A stretch of DNA of 64,000 nucleotides. Source: an uncultured Pelagibacteraceae bacterium. GTDB lineage: Bacteria > Pseudomonadota > Alphaproteobacteria > Pelagibacterales > Pelagibacteraceae. Below the pieces are notes generated by a model. That model had not been told where the DNA came from, did not search any database, and saw only the letters and a program-made list of their open reading frames with translations. Location of the stretch: assembly GCA_902595535.1 (NCBI GenBank), contig CACJQI010000002.1, forward strand, positions 1 to 64,000. Direction: 5' to 3'. The position numbers were made by a program, and so were the translations under genes. Shown here piece by piece: positions 56,255-64,000 of the stretch; the stretch's first letter is position 1, and each line of letters begins with the position of its first letter.

Positions 56255-57198
56255 TAAATTTGTGAAATTAAATTTTGAGTTTCCATCTCATACAGCTTAA
56301 ATAAAGTTTCTGCATCAGATAAATTTATTTCTTTAAATTTTATTTTTGTTCCTGGAGAAATTTGTACTAATCTATCATAATCAACGCTAGCAACGACGCC
56401 AATTTTTGGGTAACCACCAATTGTACCATGATCTGACAACATAATAATTGGATTGCCGTCAGCTGGAACTTGCACAACACCTTTCAATAAACCTTCAGAT
56501 TTTATATTTGTGTTAACGATATTTTCGATTTTTGGGCCTTCTAATCTCATACCCATTCTGTCAGACAATTTTGATACTATAAATTGTTTTCCAAAAAAAT
56601 TTTTTTTTCCTTTTTCTGAAAAATAGTCAAAATTGGTACCTTTAATAACCCTAATATTTTCTATCTTTGAATTGAGATAATTAACTTTCTTATTTCTTTG
56701 ATTTGAATTTATCTTACAAATATTTATTTTCTGCCCATCAGTAAGTTTATTTCCATTATTCGAACCAATATTAGCTTTAGTATTTATAGAACAACTTCCC
56801 CATTGAAATTTTAAATCAAATTCACCACTAATTGCTAAATACCCATATACTGATTTATTAGTTGATAAAATATCAATTTCATCACCATCTTCTAATTGAT
56901 AAGTCTCATAACATTTTCCATATGTTTCTTTGTCTTTTTTGATTAATTTAAAAATAACATCTCCTGTAATAGCAATGGTTATTTTATCTCCATTAAATTT
57001 TATGAGAGGTCCTTGATATGCAAATTCTATTACTGGTAAATTCTCTTTATTATCAACCAATTTGTTTGCTAAAAGAAAATTTCTATTATCCATAGCCCCA
57101 CTAAAAGGAATTCCTATGTGATATAAATTATCTCTTCCTTTATCTTGAAAAGTTGTATTTATGCCTGCTCTTTTTATCTCAAAATAATTTTTATCCAT
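56254..57198 (-). CDS. pxpC: 5-oxoprolinase subunit C (PxpC)
   Basis: With PxpA and PxpB forms the ATP-dependent 5-oxoprolinase, converting pyroglutamate to glutamate. This is the KipA/biotin-dependent carboxylase-like subunit, 314 residues, with GINTTFQDKGRDNLYHIGIP, AMDNRNFLLANKLV and LKGVVQVPADGNPIIMLSDH. It overlaps pxpB by eight bases. Confidence 0.9.
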   Translation of the reverse strand: MDKNYFEIKRAGINTTFQDKGRDNLYHIGIPFSGAMDNRNFLLANKLVDNKENLPVIEFAYQGPLIKFNGDKITIAITGDVIFKLIKKDKETYGKCYETYQLEDGDEIDILSTNKSVYGYLAISGEFDLKFQWGSCSINTKANIGSNNGNKLTDGQKINICKINSNQRNKKVNYLNSKIENIRVIKGTNFDYFSEKGKKNFFGKQFIVSKLSDRMGMRLEGPKIENIVNTNIKSEGLLKGVVQVPADGNPIIMLSDHGTIGGYPKIGVVASVDYDRLVQISPGTKIKFKEINLSDAETLFKLYEMETQNLISQI

Positions 57199-57865
57199 TA
57201 AAATCTTTATATTCTTCCATGTTTATTCTTTTAAATTTTACTATATCGCCAGGATTAATAAGATTTGGTTCTTTTTCTTTTGTGGAGTCAAATACATCTA
57301 GTGGAGTATTACCAATTATATTCCAGCCACCTGGGCTTTCAAAAGTATAAATATTTGCAAATTGTTCTGTTAGTCCTATTGATCCTTTTGGTACTTTTAC
57401 CCTAGGTGTTTCTAAACGTTGTGCTCTCATCTTCTCTTCTAAATCTCCTAAAAAAGGCATTCCAGCTATAAATCCTGTCATGTAACAAAAAAATTCTTTA
57501 TTGAAAAAAACCTCTAAAATATGCTCCCTATCAAAATTTAATTTTTTTTCTAATCTTTCTATATCTAATGAAAATGTTGCATCACAACAAACAGGGATTT
57601 CTAATTTTTTATTATTAAACTTTTGTGTTTCATTAATTGAAATACTTTCAATAATTTTTTTTATTTTTTTAAAATTTGTTATTTTTAGATCAAACGAAAT
57701 AATTAATTTATTATAAGAAGGAGTAAGGTTATTTATTCCATCAATATTCTTTTCCCTAATATTATTAAAATATTTAATTACTTCAGAATTAATTTGTTTA
57801 TTTACCTCAGTTCCAAAATCACAGTATAAAGCTGCGTCACCAAGATTTGATATATTTTTTATCAT
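57191..57865 (-). CDS. pxpB: 5-oxoprolinase subunit B (PxpB)
   Basis: KipI-like allophanate hydrolase domain 1 protein, 224 residues. Typical segments are LEIPVCCDATFSLDIERL, FFCYMTGFIAGMPFLGDL, QRLETPRVKVPKGSIGLTEQ and TFESPGGWNIIGNTPLDVFD. It acts with PxpC and PxpA. It starts at 57865, divergent from pxpA, whose ATG is 29 bases away. Confidence 0.92.
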   Translation of the reverse strand: MIKNISNLGDAALYCDFGTEVNKQINSEVIKYFNNIREKNIDGINNLTPSYNKLIISFDLKITNFKKIKKIIESISINETQKFNNKKLEIPVCCDATFSLDIERLEKKLNFDREHILEVFFNKEFFCYMTGFIAGMPFLGDLEEKMRAQRLETPRVKVPKGSIGLTEQFANIYTFESPGGWNIIGNTPLDVFDSTKEKEPNLINPGDIVKFKRINMEEYKDFNG

Positions 57866-57893
57866 GTCATGTTATACTTCAACATTTAATACT

Positions 57894-58667
57894 ATGGAAA
57901 TTAATATAAATTGTGATTTAGGTGAAAAATCTAAACATCATTCAAATAAACATGATCCTGATTTACTTGAAATAGTGAATTCAGCTAATGTCGCTTGTGG
58001 GTTTCATGCAGGTGATAATGAGTCAATGAATAGAGTAGTAGAAATATCAAAAAAAAATGGAGTAAGTATTGGAGCTCATCCATCATTTAATGATCCTGAA
58101 AATTTTGGTAGACGACGTATGAGTCTCTCATCTAATGAGATCCGAAAATTAATAATTGATCAGTACGAAATTTTACAAAAAATATCTGATAATCATGGAG
58201 AACAGGTTACTCATATAAAGCCACATGGTGCGTTAAATAATATGGCATGTGAAGATATTGAACTAGCAACCATTTTAGCCAAAGTTATTAATGAGATTAG
58301 TAAAGACATGATTTATTTAGTACCCACTGGATCAAAAATGGAAGAAGCAGCAAAAAAATTAAATATGAAAATTGCATGTGAAATTTTCGCTGACAGGAAC
58401 TATGAAGACGATGGAAACTTAGTTTCAAGAAAAAAATCTCACGCACTTATAACAGATCCAGAACAAGCAAAAAAACATGTGTTAAATATGGTAAAAAATC
58501 AGGCACTTAATTGTCACAGTGGAAAGCAAATACCTTGTGAAATAGACTCTGTATGCATACATGGAGACAATGAAAGTTCACTCGCTACTGCTAAATCGAT
58601 AAGAGAAAACTTAGTAGAGAATGCACTTATTTTAAAACCTTTAAATTTAATGGAGAAATTTTTGTAA
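57894..58667 (+). CDS. pxpA: 5-oxoprolinase subunit A (PxpA, LamB/YcsF family)
   Basis: TIM-barrel subunit of 257 residues with ININCDLGEKSKHHSNKHDP, ANVACGFHAGDNESMNRVVE, GAHPSFNDPENFGRRRM, THIKPHGALNNMACEDIELA, ACEIFADRNYEDDGNLVSRK and SVCIHGDNESSLA, all diagnostic. I use the ATG at 57894; an upstream ATG at 57864 would overlap the pxpB start on the other strand. The usual pxpBCA cluster is split here across two strands. Confidence 0.93.
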   Translation: MEININCDLGEKSKHHSNKHDPDLLEIVNSANVACGFHAGDNESMNRVVEISKKNGVSIGAHPSFNDPENFGRRRMSLSSNEIRKLIIDQYEILQKISDNHGEQVTHIKPHGALNNMACEDIELATILAKVINEISKDMIYLVPTGSKMEEAAKKLNMKIACEIFADRNYEDDGNLVSRKKSHALITDPEQAKKHVLNMVKNQALNCHSGKQIPCEIDSVCIHGDNESSLATAKSIRENLVENALILKPLNLMEKFL

Positions 58668-59158
58668 TGATTAAAAGAATTATATTAACTTTTTCGATAC
58701 TTACTTTACTAAGTGTAAATTCGTATTCAGCAGGAACTAGTAGCGATAGTTCTAGCAAAGTAAAATCTGATTATGATAAGGCAGTTAAACTTATTAAGTC
58801 AGCAAAGAAATATGAAAAGAAAGATAAAAAAGAAAAAGCAAAGAAAAGATATGAAGAAGCTCAAAAACTATTACTAGTATCTAACAGCAAAAAACCTAAT
58901 AAAGCTGATACACTTAATTATCTTGGTTTCACAACAAGAAAACTTGGAGATTATAAGGGTGGTGAAATGTATTATTTACAGGGTTTACAGATTGAACCAA
59001 ACCACGTCGGTATTAACGAATATTTAGGTGAGCTTTATGTAGTAACTAATCGAATAGATTTAGCTAAAGAACGTCTTGCTATTTTAAAAACTTGTAATTG
59101 TGAAGAATACGATGAGCTTAAAAAAATAATTGAAGGAAAGAAAAAATCTAAATATTAA
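58667..59158 (+). CDS. Secreted TPR-repeat protein
   Basis: A 163-residue protein with a signal peptide (IILTFSILTLLSVNSYSAG) and, after a lysine-rich helix (about 35-70), TPR units such as NSKKPNKADTLNYLGFTTRK and LQIEPNHVGINEYLGELYV. A CNCEEYDELK segment ends it. It overlaps the pxpA stop by one base (TAATG). The binding partner is unknown; periplasmic location inferred. Confidence 0.75.
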   Translation: MIKRIILTFSILTLLSVNSYSAGTSSDSSSKVKSDYDKAVKLIKSAKKYEKKDKKEKAKKRYEEAQKLLLVSNSKKPNKADTLNYLGFTTRKLGDYKGGEMYYLQGLQIEPNHVGINEYLGELYVVTNRIDLAKERLAILKTCNCEEYDELKKIIEGKKKSKY

Positions 59159-59160
59159 TT

Positions 59161-60471
59161 TTAATTGATATTCTGAGACATTTGATCTGGTAGCCATAAA
59201 GCTATTTCTGGAAAAATAATTATAATTATGACTGCTAAGATCATAAGTAAAAAGAGTGGAAAAGCGCTTTTTGCAATAAAAGACATATCTTTATTTGCCA
59301 TCCCTTGTAGTACGAATAAATTAAAACCTACGGGTGGAGTGATTTGTGCCATCTCTACAACAATAACAAGATAAATTCCAAACCAAATCATATCAAAACC
59401 AGCTTGTCTGATCATGGGCTCTATGATTGCCATTGTTAAAACTACAGCTGAAATTCCATCCAAAAACATTCCAAGAATAATGTAAAAAATAGTCAAAATA
59501 AAAATTAACATATAAGGAGATAGATTTAATTCTTGTATCCAAATTGCAAGATTTCTAGGTAAACCTGTAAAGCCCATTGCTAATGAAAGAAAAGTAGAAC
59601 CAGCTAAAATAAATGCAATCATACATGATGTTTTTGTTGCTCCTAATAAAGATAATTTAAATGAATTTTTATTCAGAGTTCCTTGAAATAAAGATAAAAT
59701 TAATGCACCAACAACACCTAGTGATGCAGCCTCCGTAGCGGTTGCTACACCGGTGTAAATTGACCCAATAACTGCAGTTATTAGCATAACAACTGGTAAT
59801 AATTGTTTTGATTTTTTAATTTTTTCTAAAAAAGAGAAATTTTCAGAGATCTTAGGCATCAGCTTTTTGTTAATTGTTGACCAAATAACAACATAAAGCA
59901 TAAAGATAACTGCAAGCATTATCCCTGGAAGAATTCCTGCCATAAATAGTTTAGCTATAGAGTCTTCAATTGTAACTCCGTAAATTATCAATATTATTGA
60001 TGGTGGAATTAATAATCCAAGAGTTCCTGAGCCAGCTAAACTTCCAAGAAGAATTTTTTCTGGGTATTTTCTTTTTCTTAATTCTGGTATTGACATTTTG
60101 CCAACTGTCGCAACGGTTGCTGCAGAAGAGCCTGAAATAGCAGCAAATAATCCACAACCAACGACATTAACATGAATTAATCCTCCAGGTAATTTTGATA
60201 ACCATGGAGACAGACCTTTAAACAAATTTTCTGATAGTTTTGTCCTAAATAAAATCTCTCCCATCCAAACAAATAGAGGTAATGCAGTTAAAGTCCATGA
60301 TGAGCTTGTCCCCCAAATAGTAGTTGCCATAGCATCTCCAACTGGTCTAGTTGTAAAAAGCATCATTCCAATTGCTGAAACAGCAATCATACTTAAGGCA
60401 ACCCAAACTCCTGATCCAAGTAAAAATAACAATAAGGAAATAAAAAAAATTGTTAAAAATACTTCATCCAT
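59161..60471 (-). CDS. dctM: TRAP transporter large permease (DctM)
   Basis: Integral membrane subunit of 436 residues with about twelve helices that moves substrate delivered by DctP using the sodium or proton gradient. The family segments are GAGVWVAL-like LGSGVWVALSMIA, ALPLFVWMGEILFRTKLSE, GGLIHVNVVGCGLFAAISGS, SSAATVATVGKMSIPEL and ATEAASLGVVGALIL. It ends at the window position 59161 next to the convergent TPR gene. Confidence 0.93.
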   Translation of the reverse strand: MDEVFLTIFFISLLLFLLGSGVWVALSMIAVSAIGMMLFTTRPVGDAMATTIWGTSSSWTLTALPLFVWMGEILFRTKLSENLFKGLSPWLSKLPGGLIHVNVVGCGLFAAISGSSAATVATVGKMSIPELRKRKYPEKILLGSLAGSGTLGLLIPPSIILIIYGVTIEDSIAKLFMAGILPGIMLAVIFMLYVVIWSTINKKLMPKISENFSFLEKIKKSKQLLPVVMLITAVIGSIYTGVATATEAASLGVVGALILSLFQGTLNKNSFKLSLLGATKTSCMIAFILAGSTFLSLAMGFTGLPRNLAIWIQELNLSPYMLIFILTIFYIILGMFLDGISAVVLTMAIIEPMIRQAGFDMIWFGIYLVIVVEMAQITPPVGFNLFVLQGMANKDMSFIAKSAFPLFLLMILAVIIIIIFPEIALWLPDQMSQNIN

Positions 60472-60473
60472 AA

Positions 60474-60965
60474 CTATTTAATTTTTTTACCTAAAGCTGA
60501 ATTAATTAAATGATGAAATACACATATAAAAAAAATAATAGATCCAATTGCTACAGTAGATTGTGGTATCCAGATTAAAATCTCATCTGCTCCCTCACTA
60601 CGTTCTTCAAATTTAATAGAGATATAAGTCATTTTAGTAAAATAAAATGCTAGAAATCCTGAAAAAAATGTTGCAACAAATAAACACCAAATCTCAGCTA
60701 ATTTTTTATTTAGTGGTTTCAGTTTTTCTAAAAATAGAGTTATTCTGATATGAGCTTTATCATAAAAAGTATATGACAGAGCAAAAAAAGATGATGCAGC
60801 CATGGAATAACCTGAATATTCAGCTAAACCTCTTATATAAAAACCAAAAATTCTAGATGAGATACCTGTAAGTATAAACAGTAGTACTGCTATTAAAAAA
60901 AAAGCAGCCAAATATCCAGATCCAATATAAAGAAAACTTAAATTTTTATTAATCTGTTTTATCAT
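60474..60965 (-). CDS. dctQ: TRAP transporter small permease (DctQ)
   Basis: Four-helix small subunit, 163 residues, two bases upstream of dctM. Features include FYIRGLAEYSGYSMAASSFF and AHIRITLFLEKLKP, the family's R-x-x-L-F region, and EILIWIPQSTVAIG. Works with DctM as the membrane complex. An intrinsic hairpin lies between dctP and this gene. Confidence 0.85.
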   Translation of the reverse strand: MIKQINKNLSFLYIGSGYLAAFFLIAVLLFILTGISSRIFGFYIRGLAEYSGYSMAASSFFALSYTFYDKAHIRITLFLEKLKPLNKKLAEIWCLFVATFFSGFLAFYFTKMTYISIKFEERSEGADEILIWIPQSTVAIGSIIFFICVFHHLINSALGKKIK

Positions 60966-60970
60966 AATAA

Positions 60971-60999
60971 AAAGGCCGTTTAATTTAAACGGCCTTTAT
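60971..60999 (-). terminator. Intrinsic terminator between dctP and dctQ
   Basis: AAAGGCCGTTTAA (60971-60983) pairs perfectly with TTAAACGGCCTTT (60985-60997). Read on the minus strand the hairpin is followed by a T-rich stretch directly before dctQ. It would stop most transcripts after dctP, giving more binding protein than permease. Confidence 0.85.
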
Positions 61000-61013
61000 T
61001 AATATATAGCTTT

Positions 61014-61991
61014 TTAATTGTAAGTAGCTAGAACAGCTTGTCCTCTAGAACCAGCTCTACTAGCCCATTCTTTTGACATTGTTGATCCAACTTCTTTAAA
61101 GTGATTGTTCAAAGCAGAGTTAACTTTTCCTACTGTCATACCTGCATCTGCCAAAGCTTTTTTATCAGCTGTGTTTCCTTTTTTAGAAAGATCCCAACCT
61201 TTTTTTTCAGCTATAGCAGCTTCAGACATAACTAATTTTTGAGTTGCAGAATCTAACTTACTCCAAGCTTCTTTGTTTACAATTATCATATTTTTTGGAT
61301 ACCAAGCTGCAATATCATAAAAATACTTCACACCATTTTCCCATATTTTACTATTTTTTCCAGTAGTAGGTGATGTAATCATGCTTTCAACTGCTCCAGT
61401 TGAAAAAGCCTGACTTATTTCTGCTGCTTCAATTTTAGTTGGTACCATTCCTGTTAGTTCAGCTAATCTAATTAAAGATGAGTTATAAGCTCTAAACTTT
61501 AAACCTTTAAGATCATCTTTGGAGTTGATTTCCTTTTTACTATAAAGACCTTGAGCTGGCCATGGTACAGCATATAAAAAAACTAAACCTTTTGAGTCTA
61601 AGCCTTTAACAATTTCAGGTTTTGAAGCCATGTATAGTTTCATTGCATCATCATATGATGAAGCCAAGAAAGGTTGTGAGTCTATTTCTAATAAAGGATC
61701 TTCTTTACCTAAAGCAGACATAAATCTTTCTCCAATTTGTGCTTGCCCTGTTCGAACTGCTCTAAAGATTTCTCCACCTTTATATAATGATCCACCAGGG
61801 TGAGTTACTATAGTTAGTTTACCGCCACTTTTTTCTGATACATTTTTAGCAAATTCCGTAGCATTTGCAGAATGAAAATTAGATGCACCATATGCTAGTG
61901 CCATATCCCATTTTTCTGCAGATGATGCAAAATTTGAAGTTAACAATAATGCAAATAAAATTGTTATCAATTTATTTATTATTTTCATCAA
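61014..61991 (-). CDS. dctP: TRAP transporter substrate-binding protein (DctP)
   Basis: Periplasmic binding protein of 325 residues. The signal peptide ends near FASSA (about residue 24). The DctP fold shows WDMALAYGASNFHSANATEF, GGSLYKGGEIFRAVRTGQAQ, the conserved Arg in LKGLKFRAYNS and GAVESMITSPTTGKNSKIWE. The Arg is the usual anchor of a carboxylate ligand. The ligand is unknown; organic acids or amino-acid derivatives are likely. The 122-base spacer upstream (61992-62113) probably holds the promoter. Confidence 0.9.
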   Translation of the reverse strand: MMKIINKLITILFALLLTSNFASSAEKWDMALAYGASNFHSANATEFAKNVSEKSGGKLTIVTHPGGSLYKGGEIFRAVRTGQAQIGERFMSALGKEDPLLEIDSQPFLASSYDDAMKLYMASKPEIVKGLDSKGLVFLYAVPWPAQGLYSKKEINSKDDLKGLKFRAYNSSLIRLAELTGMVPTKIEAAEISQAFSTGAVESMITSPTTGKNSKIWENGVKYFYDIAAWYPKNMIIVNKEAWSKLDSATQKLVMSEAAIAEKKGWDLSKKGNTADKKALADAGMTVGKVNSALNNHFKEVGSTMSKEWASRAGSRGQAVLATYN

Positions 61992-62113
61992 TACTCCTTT
62001 TTTAAAACAGTTATTTCATTATGAATCTGATTCAAAATCAATTTAAAAAATTGTTAATGATTAAATCTTTAATATATTGCTTTCCTACAGTTTTTTAATA
62101 TTATCAATATACC

Positions 62114-62728
62114 TTGATTGAAGAAGCCATAATATTACTCCAAATTATCTTTATAGATATAATTTTAGCAGCTGATAACGCCATAATTATTGGCCTAATA
62201 GCAGCTAATTTTGTTCCAAAATATAGAAAACAAATCATTTTATGGGGAGTAGCTGGTGCATTAGTGTTTAAAGTTATTTTTGCAATATTTGCTACTTATC
62301 TTTTTAAATTTTATTTCATTAAAATTCTGGGTGGTTTACTTTTAATTTGGATAGTAAATGATTTAAGAAAAGATTTGGTTGAGATGAAAACCAAAGTTAA
62401 AACTCCAGTAAAAAAAGGTAAAGAACCATCCTATATTCAAAGTATATACAAGGTACTATTTGCTGATATTACAATTAGTTTCGATAATGTAATTGGAGTA
62501 GTTGGTGCTGCTAAAGGTTATTTTGGCTTTATGATTTTTGGGCTAGTTTTATCAGTAATTTTAACAGGAGCATTAGCAACAATTATGGCAAATTATATTC
62601 AAAAAAATATGTGGATTGCATATATTGGTTTAGTATTTATTCTTATAGTTGGACTTCAATTAATTATTGGTGGATTAGTTGACTTAGATATACTAAAAAT
62701 AAATGAAGAATTTATTAAATATTTTTAA
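62114..62728 (+). CDS. TerC-family integral membrane protein (YjbE-like)
   Basis: A 204-residue membrane protein with about seven helices. The two TerC repeats are recognisable as IDIILAADNAIIIGLIAAN and DITISFDNVIGVVGAAKGY, each with the conserved Asp-Asn pair. The family is linked to metal ion export or tellurite response. The start appears to be TTG (MIEEAIILL). It is convergent with panB, one base apart. Confidence 0.88.
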   Translation: MIEEAIILLQIIFIDIILAADNAIIIGLIAANFVPKYRKQIILWGVAGALVFKVIFAIFATYLFKFYFIKILGGLLLIWIVNDLRKDLVEMKTKVKTPVKKGKEPSYIQSIYKVLFADITISFDNVIGVVGAAKGYFGFMIFGLVLSVILTGALATIMANYIQKNMWIAYIGLVFILIVGLQLIIGGLVDLDILKINEEFIKYF

Positions 62729-63502
62729 TTAATAAGAGTGTTTTTTTGAAGGAAATGTTTTCTTTCTTACTTCTCTTGAATAATTTGAAACAGCTTTAAC
62801 AATTTCTTTTCTAATATTAGAATATTTTTTTACAAATCTAACATTTATTGGGTTAAGACTTAAAAGATCATCTGTTACTAAGACTTGACCATCACAGTTT
62901 GCAGATGCTCCAATACCAATTGTTGGAATATTAACATTTTTAGTTATAATTTTAGCCAAGCTACTCTCTATACATTCTAAAACGATTGAAAATGCTCCAG
63001 CAGATTCTAATAATTTTGCTTCATTTAGTATTTTTTTACGTTCTGAAATTTTTTTTCCCTTAAATTTAAAATTTTTTGCCGATTGAGGTAAAACACCCAG
63101 ATGTCCCATAACAGGAATATTATTTTTTACTAATAATTTAACAATTTTAAAAATTTTCTTTCCACCTTCTAATTTCACTGCATCACATTTAGTTTTTGTC
63201 ATGATTTTTTTAGCATTTATCAATGCTTCTTTAGAGTTTCTGTAAGTATTGTAAGGCATATCAACGACCATTAAGCTTTTTTTAACTCCCATTCTCACGC
63301 TGTTAGAATGTTCAATCATCATATTTAATGTGACCTCTCTTGTAGATTTAAAATTATATAAAACAGAACCAAGGGAATCACCCACCAAAATTAAATCACA
63401 AAATTTATCTAAAATTGAAGCAATATTTTTTGAGTAAGCTGTTAAACTTACTATCTTTGATTTATTTTTTTTTTTTATAAAATTTAAAACTTTTTTTTTC
63501 AT
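62729..63502 (-). CDS. panB: 3-methyl-2-oxobutanoate hydroxymethyltransferase
   Basis: Transfers a hydroxymethyl group from methylene-THF to ketoisovalerate in pantothenate synthesis. The 257-residue protein shows TAYSKNIASILDKFCDLILV, GDSLGSVLY, DMPYNTYRNSKEAL, AVKLEGG, VMGHLGVLPQSAKN and TIGIGASANCDGQVLV. panC is not in the window. The lysine-rich C-terminal tail is short. It uses the same C1 donor that the glycine cleavage system supplies. Confidence 0.93.
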   Translation of the reverse strand: MKKKVLNFIKKKNKSKIVSLTAYSKNIASILDKFCDLILVGDSLGSVLYNFKSTREVTLNMMIEHSNSVRMGVKKSLMVVDMPYNTYRNSKEALINAKKIMTKTKCDAVKLEGGKKIFKIVKLLVKNNIPVMGHLGVLPQSAKNFKFKGKKISERKKILNEAKLLESAGAFSIVLECIESSLAKIITKNVNIPTIGIGASANCDGQVLVTDDLLSLNPINVRFVKKYSNIRKEIVKAVSNYSREVRKKTFPSKKHSY

Positions 63503-63553
63503 TTTCTTAAATTGATCTAAAATACTTAATTAAAATAGTTTATAATTATAAAA

Positions 63554-64000
63554 TTATTCTAATTCAATAGTGCTAGGTGGCTTAGATGTAACGTCATAAA
63601 CCACTCTATTAATACCTCTAATGCTATTAACAATTTTATTTGAGATAGTTTGTATAAATGATTTTTTAAATTCATAAAAATCAGCTGTCATACCATCCTC
63701 AGAAGTGATTGCTCTTAACAAACATAAATATTCGTAAGTTCTATTATCTCCCATAACACCAACTGTTTTGACAGGTAATAGGGCTGCATAAGCTTGCCAT
63801 ATCTTATGATAAAGTCCATAATCTCTTAATGCTTGAATGAAATAATAATCAGCTTCTTTTAAAATTTTTATTTTTTCATTTGTGATTATGCCAGGCATTC
63901 TTATTGCGAGGCCCGGGCCAGGAAAAGGATGTCTTGATATAATTTCACTACTTAAATTTAATTCTAAGCCAAGCTTTCTTACTTCGTCTTTAAATAAAAA
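63554..64000 (-). CDS. guaA: GMP synthase, C-terminal end (truncated by window)
   Basis: Makes GMP from XMP with glutamine and ATP. The visible 148 codons continue to the edge of the window. They include [34 protein letters not shown] and [20 protein letters not shown], the family's exact C-terminal signature ending in the dimerisation domain. The glutaminase and ATP-pyrophosphatase parts lie outside the window. It precedes panB on the same strand by 51 bases. Confidence 0.95.
   Translation of the reverse strand, partial: FLFKDEVRKLGLELNLSSEIISRHPFPGPGLAIRMPGIITNEKIKILKEADYYFIQALRDYGLYHKIWQAYAALLPVKTVGVMGDNRTYEYLCLLRAITSEDGMTADFYEFKKSFIQTISNKIVNSIRGINRVVYDVTSKPPSTIELE

Overview
The window looks like a chromosomal segment of a SAR11-type alphaproteobacterium (Candidatus Pelagibacter or a close relative). 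The reasons are very low GC, spacers of a few bases or overlapping starts and stops, gene content typical of a streamlined marine heterotroph (glycine-riboswitch-controlled gcvT, TRAP transport, several EamA permeases, osmo/methyl and C1 metabolism), and proteins very rich in Lys, Asn and Ile. I could run no database search, so the taxon is inferred.

Layout. 1-4846 (+): the outer-membrane/housekeeping string lptD (5' end cut off by the window), surA-like, pdxA, rsmA. 4835-7426 (-): gmk, acpP, fabG, fabD. 7514-18995 (+): rpsF-rpsR-rplI, dnaB, an RND-type exporter, cvpA, purF, an HD-domain protein, glutathione synthesis (gshA-gshB), an FkbM methyltransferase and an EamA permease, followed by an MFS transporter. 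20.7-29.4 kb is the accessory part: a one-domain voltage-gated channel gene, small secreted proteins with related signal peptides, a tight four-gene minus-strand operon (unknown - winged HTH - HNH nuclease - SF2 helicase), small membrane proteins and many repeats. Three copies of the 5' end of one small gene (21648, 27616, 29179; only the last is complete) bracket this DNA. It looks like an island assembled by repeated insertion at that gene. No integrase, transposase, tRNA or CRISPR array was seen.

29.4-33.7 kb (-): EamA permease, creatinase, glycine amidinotransferase-like enzyme and threonine aldolase in one tight operon, which suggests a route from guanidino compounds and threonine to glycine. 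33.7-43.3 kb: molybdenum-cofactor genes (moeA, mobA, fdhD), an NAD-dependent formate dehydrogenase (2-hydroxyacid dehydrogenase family) and a molybdenum, NAD-linked formate dehydrogenase whose FdsG-like and FdsB-like parts are fused. These serve formate oxidation to CO2 and NADH. 43.3-50.8 kb: selO, a DAO-family oxidase, tspO, and a lipid-modification group (SDR, DUF3833 lipoprotein, cyclopropane-synthase-like methyltransferase, DUF1365, FAD amine-oxidase-like).

50.8-55.3 kb (-): gcvT-gcvH-gcvP behind a tandem glycine riboswitch. The lipid genes follow gcvP by only six bases on the same strand and may share its transcript. 55.4-64 kb: EamA permease, 5-oxoprolinase pxpABC, a TPR protein, a TRAP transporter (dctP - terminator - dctQ - dctM), a TerC-family protein, panB and the C-terminal end of guaA (cut off by the window).

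The glycine theme is strong. Creatine/guanidinoacetate use, threonine aldolase, a possible sarcosine-type oxidase and the glycine cleavage system all feed glycine and one-carbon units, and two formate dehydrogenases can drain the C1 pool. The most novel-looking parts are the HNH-helicase operon and the repeat-bracketed island around it.
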